DNA of 6,873 bases from an uncultured Clostridia bacterium (GTDB lineage Bacteria > Bacillota > Clostridia > Oscillospirales > Oscillospiraceae): positions 1 through 6,873 of the forward strand of contig CALERM010000189.1 in assembly GCA_937907715.1 (NCBI GenBank), read 5' to 3'. Position 1 is the stretch's first letter. Each line of letters begins with the position of its first letter. Made by a program: the position numbers and the translations under genes. Under the pieces are notes generated by a model. The model was not told the DNA's origin. It saw nothing but the letters and a program-made list of their open reading frames with translations, and searched no databases. This document shows positions 1-6,830 of this stretch, piece after piece.

Positions 1-386
1 TCGTCGATGCAGCCGGTCGCGGGCTGGACGACGTCGGGGCGCTTGATGTTGAGCTTGCGGCAATCCTCAAAGAAAGCATCCGTGTAGAACTTTGCAATTT
101 CCATGACGCTCTTATGCTCGCGGCGCGCACCCTTGAGCATCTTGTCCTCGCCCTCGTCGGCGTCCGAGGTCAGATGCCCCACGTCCGTGATATTCATGAC
201 GCGCTTGACGGGGTAGCCTACGTAGCGCAGATACTTTTCCAGCACATCCTCCATGATGTAGCTGCGCAGATTGCCGATGTGGGCAAAATGGTAGACCGTA
301 GGTCCGCAGGTGTACATCTTGACGAGCTTGGGATCGTTGGGGACAAATTCTTCTTTTTTGTGTGACGCCGAGTTATAAAGATACAT
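1..386 (-). CDS. cysS: Cysteinyl-tRNA synthetase, N-terminal part (cut by window edge)
   Basis: This enzyme charges tRNA-Cys with cysteine in the cytoplasm using ATP. The first 128 codons are visible, and the gene continues past the left edge. The frame opens MYLYNSASHKKEEF. Class I synthetase features are visible: TCGPTVY around residues 26-32, where Cys27 is the expected zinc ligand, then HIGN at 36-39, the CysRS form of the HIGH signature, and MNITDVGHLTSDADEGED, typical of the CysRS catalytic fold. The KMSKS loop and the anticodon-binding domain lie outside the window. The ATG at 386 is preceded by a strong AGGGAGG site (about 394-400) with roughly 7 nt spacing, and cysE stops only 16 nt upstream. 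The two genes therefore form one operon behind the Cys T-box, which fits control by uncharged tRNA-Cys. The recognition is secure. Only completeness of the gene cannot be judged. Confidence 0.96.
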   Translation of the reverse strand, partial: MYLYNSASHKKEEFVPNDPKLVKMYTCGPTVYHFAHIGNLRSYIMEDVLEKYLRYVGYPVKRVMNITDVGHLTSDADEGEDKMLKGARREHKSVMEIAKFYTDAFFEDCRKLNIKRPDVVQPATGCID

Positions 387-402
387 GTCGTTTCCTCCCT
401 GT

Positions 403-1017
403 TTATTCTTTCGTTTGCGCTGCATTCTCTAACGCTTCCAGACGTTTTTTGAGTGCCTCAATTTCAATCATCACCGGGTCCGGCGTGTGGATATGGTCGA
501 GCTTCTCGCCGCTGAGTCTCGCAATTCTGCCCGGAACGCCGACGACTGTCGCATTGTCCGGCACCTCGCGCAGCACGACGGAGTTTGCCGCGATACGCGC
601 GTTGTTGCCGACCTTAAAAGGTCCCAGCACCTTTGCGCCCGCGCCGACCATGACGTTGTTGCCGAGCGTCGGGTGACGTTTGCCGACGTCCTTGCCGGTG
701 CCGCCAAGGGTCACGCCCTGATACAAAAGGCAGTCGTCTCCGATCTCCGCCGTCTCGCCGACGACAATGCCCGTGCCGTGATCAATGACGAGCCGCCGCC
801 CGATTTTTGCGCCGGGATGAATTTCAATGCCGGTCCAGAGCTTCGACCACTGGGAAATGCTGCGCGCGAGAAAGCGCAGCCCGTGGATATGCAGCCAGTG
901 GGCGATGCGGTAGTCAATGGTGGCGTGCAGTCCGTTATACAGCAGCAGGATTTCTGCCACGCTCCGCGCCGCAGGGTCGTTCTTCTTGTATGCCTGAATG
1001 TCTTCGAAAATATGCAA
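403..1017 (-). CDS. cysE: Serine O-acetyltransferase
   Basis: Transfers acetyl from acetyl-CoA to L-serine to give O-acetylserine, the precursor of cysteine. The protein has 204 residues, the short form common in Firmicutes. An N-terminal helical part carries EDIQA...DPAARS (residues 5-19) and GLHATIDYRIAHWL (29-42). A left-handed beta-helix of hexapeptide repeats follows from about residue 63, with IDHGTGIVVGETA (78-90) and GVTLGGTG (101-108). His80 and His115 (RHPTLG) are candidate active-site histidines by family comparison. The tail after about residue 180 is charged and heptad-like, possibly a short coiled coil. The open frame extends to a GTG at 1050, but that GTG lies inside the T-box terminator hairpin. 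A TTG at 1017 sits 8 nt after GGGAGG and gives a normal N-terminus, so I chose it. The gene is first in the cysE-cysS operon and is controlled by the T-box leader. Confidence 0.95.
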   Translation of the reverse strand: MHIFEDIQAYKKNDPAARSVAEILLLYNGLHATIDYRIAHWLHIHGLRFLARSISQWSKLWTGIEIHPGAKIGRRLVIDHGTGIVVGETAEIGDDCLLYQGVTLGGTGKDVGKRHPTLGNNVMVGAGAKVLGPFKVGNNARIAANSVVLREVPDNATVVGVPGRIARLSGEKLDHIHTPDPVMIEIEALKKRLEALENAAQTKE

Positions 1018-1025
1018 AAATGATG

Positions 1026-1031
1026 CCTCCC
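1026..1031 (-). promoter_or_regulatory. Ribosome binding site that sets the TTG start of cysE
   Basis: GGGAGG lies just after the T-tract of the T-box terminator and 8 nt before the TTG at 1017. No ATG occurs at a suitable distance in frame. The position means that this site is transcribed only when the T-box antiterminates. Confidence 0.8.
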
Positions 1032-1033
1032 GG

Positions 1034-1074
1034 AAAAAATAAAAACCCACCTCTTCTGGTCAAGAGGCGGGTTT
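1034..1074 (-). terminator. Intrinsic terminator of the cysteine T-box
   Basis: On the minus strand AAACCCGCCTCTT pairs with AAGAGGTGGGTTT (13 bp with one G-U pair) around the 6-nt loop GACCAG. A T-rich run, TTTTTATTTTTT, follows. The 5' arm contains CGCCTCT (1063-1069), which instead pairs with the T-box region in the antiterminator, so the two structures exclude each other. The hairpin ends just before the cysE ribosome binding site. Confidence 0.92.
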
Positions 1075-1267
1075 GAAAACTCGCGGTTCCACTCTGATTT
1101 CTCACTCAGGGCAACTGACGTATGCCCGCACGGGGTCTCCCCTCGCTCCCGAACGCACGTTCCCAAACCCAACCTCGTTTCCGCTTGCAGCCGATGACGG
1201 AAACTCTCTGCGAGGCGCCGGTAAGGTACTCTTTTCGATCAACGCGATATGCACTTTTACAATTTAT
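1034..1267 (-). promoter_or_regulatory. T-box leader sensing uncharged tRNA-Cys
   Basis: This untranslated leader controls cysE-cysS by binding tRNA-Cys. From 5' to 3' on the minus strand it shows an AGTA motif (1227-1230) of the specifier loop, a lower stem CCTC/GAGG (1212-1215 with 1173-1176), a CAGAGA bulge, and a perfect distal helix GTTTCCG/CGGAAAC (1198-1204 with 1177-1183). The distal loop holds GGCTG (1188-1192). The specifier codon TGC (Cys) is at 1155-1157, preceded by GGGAACG and followed by a purine and the closing CGAA/TTCG helix. Stem III is GGGCA/TGCCC (1123-1127 with 1109-1113). The T-box AGAGTGGAACCGCG (1082-1095) forms an antiterminator: AGAG/CTCT, the 7-nt bulge TGGAACC, then GCG/CGC. 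The variable bulge base is A (1088), which pairs with the U73 discriminator of bacterial tRNA-Cys and argues against Ser (G73). Uncharged tRNA should stabilise readthrough and charged tRNA should favour termination. The 5' boundary is estimated from the promoter. Confidence 0.95.
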
Positions 1268-1273
1268 GCCGAT

Positions 1274-1302
1274 ATGATACCATCCGGCGCGCAAAAAGTC
1301 AA
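1274..1302 (-). promoter_or_regulatory. Sigma-A promoter of the T-box cysE-cysS operon
   Basis: The -35 TTGACT (1297-1302) and -10 TATCAT (1274-1279) are separated by 17 bp, and the expected start of transcription is near 1267. The -35 box overlaps the pgsA stop codon (TGA at 1299-1301), so the promoter begins inside the preceding gene. A 7-bp inverted repeat, CCGGCGC/GCGCCGG, overlaps its -35 side and spacer. Confidence 0.8.
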
Positions 1303-1309
1303 GCGCCGG
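1284..1309 (-). repeat. Inverted repeat spanning pgsA end and the cysE promoter
   Basis: CCGGCGC (1303-1309) and GCGCCGG (1284-1290) are perfect complements separated by 12 nt that include TTGACTTTTT. The repeat straddles the pgsA stop codon and brackets the -35 box. No T-run follows the second arm, so it is not a classical intrinsic terminator. It could be a weak RNA 3'-end hairpin, a protein-binding site, or chance in GC-rich DNA. Confidence 0.5.
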
Positions 1310-1844
1310 GCATCAGCACGTCCCAGTTCTTCTGGAAATATTCAAAGCCCGAATAGAGCGTCGTCACCAGAATCACGGCGCAGACAATCGTATCGAGAAT
1401 CTGAACGCCAGGGAAAATCATCATGGCAATCAGCCCCACCATCGTGCAGGAGGTCTTGATCTTGCCGGACCAGCCCGCAGCAATCACACGCCCGTGCGTC
1501 GCGGCAACCGAGCGCAGCCCCATGATGGCAAACTCGCGCGCCACGACGATGAATGCAATCCAGCTTGCCATTCTGCCCTGACCGACAAAGACCATCAGGC
1601 AGGCAGTGACGAGCAGCTTGTCGGCAAGGGTATCAAAGAATTTGCCGAAGTCTGTGACCTGGTTGTAATGCCGCGCGACATAGCCGTCGAGAAAATCGCT
1701 CAGGCTTGCCACCACGAAAATCGCCAGCGCAACCCAGCGGTACATGTCGGCATTCGCGCCGCCGTTTCCGCTCAGAAGCAGGAACACGATAAAAAACGGG
1801 ATCAGAACCACCCGCACCATTGTAATTTTACTCGCCGTCGTCAT
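1299..1844 (-). CDS. pgsA: CDP-diacylglycerol--glycerol-3-phosphate 3-phosphatidyltransferase
   Basis: Makes phosphatidylglycerophosphate from CDP-diacylglycerol and glycerol 3-phosphate, the committed step to phosphatidylglycerol and cardiolipin, in the cytoplasmic membrane. The 181-residue protein has the usual family length and several hydrophobic segments (about 9-25, 36-48, 77-87, 92-106 and 130-165). The CDP-alcohol phosphotransferase signature is complete at 50-75: D50, D53-G54, A57-R58, G67, D71 and D75, with the spacing of the family pattern. The start MTTASKITMVRVVLIP resembles the usual PgsA N-terminus. Its ATG lies inside the 3' end of rimO (17-nt overlap), so it is probably translated by coupling. 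It is last in the recA-recX-rimO-pgsA run, and its stop codon sits in the -35 box of the next promoter. A phosphatidylglycerophosphate substrate, as opposed to a related CDP-alcohol transferase, is inferred from the overall sequence and the rimO neighbour. Confidence 0.94.
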   Translation of the reverse strand: MTTASKITMVRVVLIPFFIVFLLLSGNGGANADMYRWVALAIFVVASLSDFLDGYVARHYNQVTDFGKFFDTLADKLLVTACLMVFVGQGRMASWIAFIVVAREFAIMGLRSVAATHGRVIAAGWSGKIKTSCTMVGLIAMMIFPGVQILDTIVCAVILVTTLYSGFEYFQKNWDVLMPGA

Positions 1845-3180
1845 TGTCTTCCATGTCCTCCTCCAGCATGCCTGTCAGCTCTCCATCATATGCGCCCACG
1901 ACGCAGACGTTCACAAACTCGCCCGTCTTCACATGGCGCGAGCTCGTAAACCAGATGCGCCCGTCAATATCGGGAGAATCAGCATACGTTCTTCCGTAAT
2001 AGCAGTCCTCGTCGGGGTCATACCCGTCGCACAGGACCTGCATGATTTTGCCCTCGCAGGACGCATTGTACTCGTCCATGATGCGAGATTGCAGCTCGCC
2101 GATGATTTCCGCGCGCGCCTGCGCGACCTCCTTGTCGGGGTAGTCCATCAATGCCGCCCTTGTTCCCTCCTCCGGAGAGAATGCAAACGTTCCGGCGCGC
2201 TCCAATTTAAATTCCTTCAAAAACTCGCACAGCTGCTGGAACTCTTCCTCTCCTTCTCCGGGAAGACCTGTAATAAGGCTTGTGCGGATGACCAGCCCTG
2301 GGATGCGCGCACGCAGCTTTTTAAGAAGCTGCTTCACATACTCGCCGTTTCCGCGTCGGTTCATCGCGCGCAGAATCTTGTCGTTGATGTGCTGAATGGG
2401 AATGTCGAGGTATTTGACGATCTTCGGCTCGTTTGCCAGCACGTCAATCAGCTCGTCGGACATTTCGTCCGGATAGAGATAATGCACGCGCACCCAGACG
2501 AAGCCGTCAATGGCGCAGAGCTTTTGCAGCAGCTCCGCCAGCTTCCGTTCGCCGTACAGATCGATGCCGTAGCGGCTCGTGTCCTGGGCAATGACGATCA
2601 ATTCTTTTACGCCGCTGTCCGCCAGATCCTGCGCTTCTTTTAACAGCTCCTCCATCGGGCGGCTGCGGTAGCGGCCGCGCAGCTGCGGAATGATGCAGAA
2701 CGCGCAGTGATTGTCACAGCCTTCTGCAATACGCAGATAGGCATAATGCTCGGGCGTGGTCAGAATGCGCTGCGGCTCGGTCAATGGCGCGTTGATATCG
2801 CCAAATTCCGAGACAAGCTCACCGGCAAGTACCTTTCCGACCGCCGAAACGATGTCGTAATAGGACCCCGTACCGAGCACGCCGTCTACCTCCGGCATTT
2901 CCTGCACAATCTCCATCTGATAGCGCTGCGCCAGACATCCGGTGACAAGAATCTTTCCGATTCTGCCCTCTTTCTTGAGTTCTCCCATCGCCAGGATGTT
3001 GTCGATTGCCTCTGCCTTCGCGTCCTCGATGAAGCCGCAGGTGTTGATGATGACGAGGTCTGCCCCGTCCGGGTCCGGCAAAATCTCATAGCCTGCCACA
3101 CGCAGCAGAAACAGCATCTGCTCGGCGTTGACCTGATTCTTTGCGCAGCCAAGGCTGATCATGCCTATGCTCTGGCTCAT
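1828..3180 (-). CDS. rimO: Ribosomal protein S12 methylthiotransferase (radical SAM)
   Basis: RimO adds a methylthio group to a conserved aspartate of ribosomal protein S12, using S-adenosylmethionine and two iron-sulfur clusters. The 450-residue protein has the three domains of the family. The N-terminal UPF0004 domain has cluster cysteines C12 (SLGCAKNQV), C48 (INTCGF) and C82 (VTGCLAQR). The radical SAM domain has C155, C159 and C162 in EGCDNHCAFC. A C-terminal TRAM-like part starts at about 380. LGC.KN.V.(S/A)E and the length favour RimO over the tRNA enzyme MiaB. The frame stays open to an ATG at 3195, but a GGGAGG site lies inside that extension and 7 nt before the ATG at 3180. That ATG overlaps the recX stop codon as ATGA, so I chose it. 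The 3' end overlaps pgsA by 17 nt. The rimO-pgsA pair is common in Firmicutes. Confidence 0.95.
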   Translation of the reverse strand: MSQSIGMISLGCAKNQVNAEQMLFLLRVAGYEILPDPDGADLVIINTCGFIEDAKAEAIDNILAMGELKKEGRIGKILVTGCLAQRYQMEIVQEMPEVDGVLGTGSYYDIVSAVGKVLAGELVSEFGDINAPLTEPQRILTTPEHYAYLRIAEGCDNHCAFCIIPQLRGRYRSRPMEELLKEAQDLADSGVKELIVIAQDTSRYGIDLYGERKLAELLQKLCAIDGFVWVRVHYLYPDEMSDELIDVLANEPKIVKYLDIPIQHINDKILRAMNRRGNGEYVKQLLKKLRARIPGLVIRTSLITGLPGEGEEEFQQLCEFLKEFKLERAGTFAFSPEEGTRAALMDYPDKEVAQARAEIIGELQSRIMDEYNASCEGKIMQVLCDGYDPDEDCYYGRTYADSPDIDGRIWFTSSRHVKTGEFVNVCVVGAYDGELTGMLEEDMEDNDDGE

Positions 3181-3816
3181 TCCATGTCCTCCCATGTGTC
3201 TTCTTGCGTCTGTTCTATCGAAAGCGACGCCTCATACCGGCGCAGCCCCGCTTGAATGTCGTGGTAGCTGTGACCGCGCCGCAGCAGCGCGTCCACAGTC
3301 TTTTTGATCTGCTTTGCGTCGAGCGTTTTGCCGTCCAGCTTCCGGCGCAGAAATACGTCGATCGCGCCGTCCATTTCCGGAAGCTCTTCCAGCGCCTCGT
3401 CCCAAAGCTCCTTTGGGATGCCCTTTTCATACAGGATGCTTTTGGCGCGCGCCGCACCGTAGCCGCGCAGGCAGGCGCTTCGAACAAGCTGCTTTGCCGT
3501 CTGCAAATCGTCGATCAGATGCAGCTCCTCCAGCCAAGCAATCGCCGCCTCGGCATCTTCCTCGCTTTCGCCCTTCTGGACCAGACGCTTCTGCAGTTCC
3601 TTTTTGGAAAGACCGCTTGCCGTTAAGATACGGACCGCACGCTCCTTGCACGAGGCGAGGCTCTGCGCATGCTCAAGCGCCAGAAGCGCCTCCGGCGTGA
3701 CCTCTGTGCCGGGAGACAGCCCCAGCTCCACGATTTTATATGCCGGAGCCTTGAGCCGCTTGCCATCTTCAAAGATCAATCGCAGATAGTTTGGTGAATC
3801 CAGCGGCTCGAGCTTT

Positions 3817-3827
<11 letters not shown>
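3177..3827 (-). CDS. recX: RecX family regulatory protein
   Basis: RecX proteins bind RecA filaments and limit or modulate RecA activity. The 216-residue product shows the family layout: a short N-terminal beta-like segment (about 1-50), then alpha-helical three-helix repeats. Recognisable blocks are RAVRILTASGLSKKELQKRL (about 64-83), EEDAEAAIAWLEELHLIDD (about 89-107), GYGAARAKSILYEKGI (about 122-137) and a final RRGHSYHDIQAGLRRY. The end DTWEDME is acidic. The ATG at 3827 lies inside the 3' end of recA (11-nt overlap), with no strong ribosome site of its own, so translation is likely coupled to recA. A recX directly downstream of recA is a classical arrangement and supports the call. It shares the recA promoter and is probably SOS-induced with it. 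Confidence 0.92.
3188..3193 (-). promoter_or_regulatory. Ribosome binding site that sets the rimO start
   Basis: GGGAGG lies within the last codons of recX and 7 nt before the ATG at 3180. It overlaps the alternative upstream ATG (3193-3195) and so cannot serve it. This supports the shorter rimO protein and an ATGA stop-start coupling with recX. Confidence 0.8.
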
Positions 3828-4917
<1,090 letters not shown>

Positions 4918-4926
4918 AGCCAACAG

Positions 4927-4934
4927 CCTTCCTT
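4927..4934 (-). promoter_or_regulatory. Ribosome binding site that sets the recA start
   Basis: AAGGAAGG stands 9 nt before the ATG at 4917, a normal distance. It is too close (3 nt) to the TTG at 4923 that opens the longest frame. Confidence 0.75.
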
Positions 4935-4948
4935 TTCTGTTTTTCTAC

Positions 4949-4977
4949 AGTATAACACAGGGTGCACCATAAATCAA
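4949..4977 (-). promoter_or_regulatory. Sigma-A promoter of the recA operon
   Basis: TTGATT (-35, 4972-4977) and TATACT (-10, 4949-4954) are separated by exactly 17 bp. Transcription would start near 4942, about 25 nt before the recA ATG, leaving a short leader with the AAGGAAGG site. It is the only good promoter match in the 87-bp gap after prmC, and its -35 box overlaps the palindrome at 4974-4989. Confidence 0.85.
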
Positions 4978-4989
4978 ACATTTGTTTGA
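4974..4989. promoter_or_regulatory. Probable LexA (SOS box) operator of recA
   Basis: The sequence is a near-perfect palindrome: TCAAACA and TGTTTGA flank 2 bp. Its inner 14 bp (minus strand CAAACAAATGTTTG) match the Bacillus-type SOS box CGAACATATGTTCG at 11 of 14 positions and keep the AAC-N4-GTT core. Two of the three changes are symmetrical (G to A and C to T). It covers the 5' half of the -35 box, where a repressor would block RNA polymerase. The call rests on sequence and on location upstream of recA. No lexA gene is in the window. Confidence 0.78.
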
Positions 4990-5004
4990 ACTCTTTTCTT
5001 CCGC

Positions 5005-5871
5005 TTAAGCTTCCGGTTTTTTCGCCGAAACGGCGCGCACCACGCCCCGCAAATCCTTGCGCAGCGTCACATCTTCATACCCTGCCGCCTGCAAAAGCTC
5101 CGTCAGCGCCGTCTCCTGTCCGAAGCCGAATTCAAAGCAGAGCGTTCCGCCGGGACGCAGCGCCGCGTTAAAATTCCTGAGAATTGCCCGGTAAAAATCC
5201 AGACCGTCTGTACCGCCCTCGAGCGCCAGATGCGGCTCGTAAGCCCAGACGGACACGTCGAGCTTTGCCATCTCCTGCGTGGTCACATACGGCGGGTTCG
5301 ACACAATCAGATCAAACTGCCCCAGAAATCTGGGCGCCGGCTGCAAAACATCTACGGAAAACACCGTCACACGGCTCTTGAGGCGCAGATTTGCCGTATT
5401 CTGCTTTGCCACGCGAAGCGCCGGCTCCGAAATATCCGCCAGTGTGACGCGCGCGGTCTGCACGCTGTGCGCGATCGCAAGACCGATGCAACCAGAGCCT
5501 GTGCATAAATCCAGAACCCGCTGCGGCGCAGGATAGGTTCTTGCCGCCTCGATGGCAAGATCCGTCACCGCCATCGTATCGTCGCGCGGAATGAGAACAT
5601 CCGGTGTCACAAGAAACGGCAGCCCATAAAAGCTCCACTCGCCGAGAAGGTATGCCAGCGGCTCTCCGGCGAGAATCCGGGCGAGAAACCCGTTCAGCTT
5701 TTCTTCGATTTCTTCTGAGCTATATAGCTCCCGATCGGCAAGCAGCGCCGCGACGGATTTGCCGGAGGCAAGCGACAGCAGCTCGCGCGCGTAGACAGAG
5801 GCGTTGTCCCCCTGACTCGGGCGCAGCGCCTTGCGCGCATTTAAGTAAAGCTCGCCGTATTTTTTTACCAT
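5005..5871 (-). CDS. prmC: Peptide chain release factor N5-glutamine methyltransferase
   Basis: PrmC (HemK) methylates the glutamine of the GGQ motif in release factors RF1 and RF2, using S-adenosylmethionine, which improves termination of translation. The 288-residue protein has the usual length. An N-terminal helical domain (about 1-80) ends in the conserved EPLAYLLGEWSFYGLPF (70-86). The Rossmann methyltransferase domain follows, with the SAM-binding LDLCTGSGCIGLAIA (120-134), ADIS (145-148) and the catalytic NPPY (192-195), which binds the target glutamine. The usual IPRPETE segment reads IPRDDT (94-99), a variant at the substrate side. The ATG at 5871 overlaps the stop of the upstream DUF1385 gene by 7 nt, so translation is coupled. 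The next gene is recA and not prfA, the frequent partner of prmC. The end of prmC is followed by the recA promoter with no evident terminator. Confidence 0.95.
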   Translation of the reverse strand: MVKKYGELYLNARKALRPSQGDNASVYARELLSLASGKSVAALLADRELYSSEEIEEKLNGFLARILAGEPLAYLLGEWSFYGLPFLVTPDVLIPRDDTMAVTDLAIEAARTYPAPQRVLDLCTGSGCIGLAIAHSVQTARVTLADISEPALRVAKQNTANLRLKSRVTVFSVDVLQPAPRFLGQFDLIVSNPPYVTTQEMAKLDVSVWAYEPHLALEGGTDGLDFYRAILRNFNAALRPGGTLCFEFGFGQETALTELLQAAGYEDVTLRKDLRGVVRAVSAKKPEA

Positions 5872-6821
5872 CGGTCCGCGCCTTTCTGCTCGGGAAGCAC
5901 CAGCGTCAGCGCTTCGATGGCAACCTCAATCATGGAGTCGTCCGGCTCGTTGGTCGTAAAGAGCTGGAACCACATGCCTGGCGCAGTCAGAACCCGCGTG
6001 AGCGCGTTGTCGTGCCGACCGACGAGGCGGTTGAACTCATACGCAATTGCTACGATAAACGGCAGCATCACCAGCCGCGAAAGCATACGCAAAAGGGTAT
6101 TTCCGATCGGGAAAACGGCGCTGAACACGGCGGAGACCAGAATTGAAATGATAATCACAACGAACAGGAAGCTTGTACCGCAGCGCGGATGAAGCCTTGT
6201 CTGCGGGCGGACGTTCTCAACCGTCAACGGCAGCTCAGCCTCATAGCAGCGGATGGTCTTATGCTCCGCGCCGTGATAGGAAAAGACGCGCTTCATGTCC
6301 GGCGTTTTGGAAATAAAAATCATGTAGGCAAGGAAAATAAGGATGCGGAACACACCCTCGACAAGGCTGCGCAGCACAGCGCGCTCCTTCAGCCCCGGAA
6401 TGAAGCCCGCGAGCAGCGTCGGAAGCAAAATGAAAAGCCCGACCGAAAGTGCAATGCCCAGCACGACCGAGAGATAGACCACAGCCTTTTCGATTTTCTC
6501 GGAGCCGATTTTTTGTTCCAGCCATTTTTCAAACTTCGACGGCTCGCCCGCTTCCTCGGGGAAAAAGTCCGCCGAGTACATGAGCGCTTTCACACCGTTG
6601 ACCATCGACGAGCCGAAGTTCACGACGCCGCGAATGAGCGGCCATGTGAGAATGCCTGTCTTCTTTTTGATCGGCTCGACCTTCTGTACCAAGCCCTCGG
6701 GACCGCGCACAACAATGGCGCGCTTGTCTGGTCCCTGCATCAGGATGCCTTCAATGAGCGCCTGTCCGCCAATGAGCGTTTTAAACTTCTCCTGACTGGC
6801 AGGCTGGTTGTTTTTCTGCAT
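5865..6821 (-). CDS. DUF1385 (YqhQ-type) membrane protein of uncertain role
   Basis: I recognise the DUF1385 family, whose best-known member is YqhQ of Bacillus subtilis. I know no firmly established biochemical function for it. The 318-residue protein starts with a soluble stretch containing the family signature GGQALIEGILMQG (18-30) and PLIRGVVNFGSSMVNGVKAL (61-80). A charged amphipathic part (about 88-112) comes next, then hydrophobic segments at about 113-141, 155-171, 217-240 and 243-265. Two conserved blocks lie between and near the membrane segments: YHGAEHKTIRCYE (182-194) and HPRCGTSF (211-218). His183, His187, Cys192, His211 and Cys214 cluster there and could bind a metal, which is my inference. 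The ATG at 6821 follows GAGG at 6 nt. It lies 9 nt after the upstream gene and overlaps prmC by 7 nt. DUF1385 next to prmC is a recurring Clostridia arrangement. Confidence 0.9.
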   Translation of the reverse strand: MQKNNQPASQEKFKTLIGGQALIEGILMQGPDKRAIVVRGPEGLVQKVEPIKKKTGILTWPLIRGVVNFGSSMVNGVKALMYSADFFPEEAGEPSKFEKWLEQKIGSEKIEKAVVYLSVVLGIALSVGLFILLPTLLAGFIPGLKERAVLRSLVEGVFRILIFLAYMIFISKTPDMKRVFSYHGAEHKTIRCYEAELPLTVENVRPQTRLHPRCGTSFLFVVIIISILVSAVFSAVFPIGNTLLRMLSRLVMLPFIVAIAYEFNRLVGRHDNALTRVLTAPGMWFQLFTTNEPDDSMIEVAIEALTLVLPEQKGADRW

Positions 6822-6830
6822 ATAAAGCCT

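Noticed and set aside
1186..1189. TGC in the distal stem I loop as T-box specifier
   Set aside because: It lies in the GGCTG distal loop at the tip of stem I. The specifier loop is the internal loop nearer the base, where another TGC (1155-1157) is found.
1073..1459. Plus-strand open frame across the T-box leader
   Set aside because: The region is explained by a complete T-box, a promoter and the end of pgsA. The peptide is low-complexity and Ser/Arg-rich, as expected of a chance frame.
1744..2643. Plus-strand open frame (299 codons) opposite rimO and pgsA
   Set aside because: It is antisense to the conserved radical SAM and pgsA coding sequence, with no family features and no good ribosome site.
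3181..3195. Upstream ATG at 3195 as the start of rimO
   Set aside because: It overlaps the GGGAGG site, has no site of its own and adds only MGGHG before a normal RimO N-terminus.
5023..5035. Perfect hairpin CGCCG/CGGCG near the end of prmC as a terminator
   Set aside because: On the minus strand the stem is followed by A residues, not T, and on the plus strand by CGCACC. It lies inside the conserved prmC coding end.
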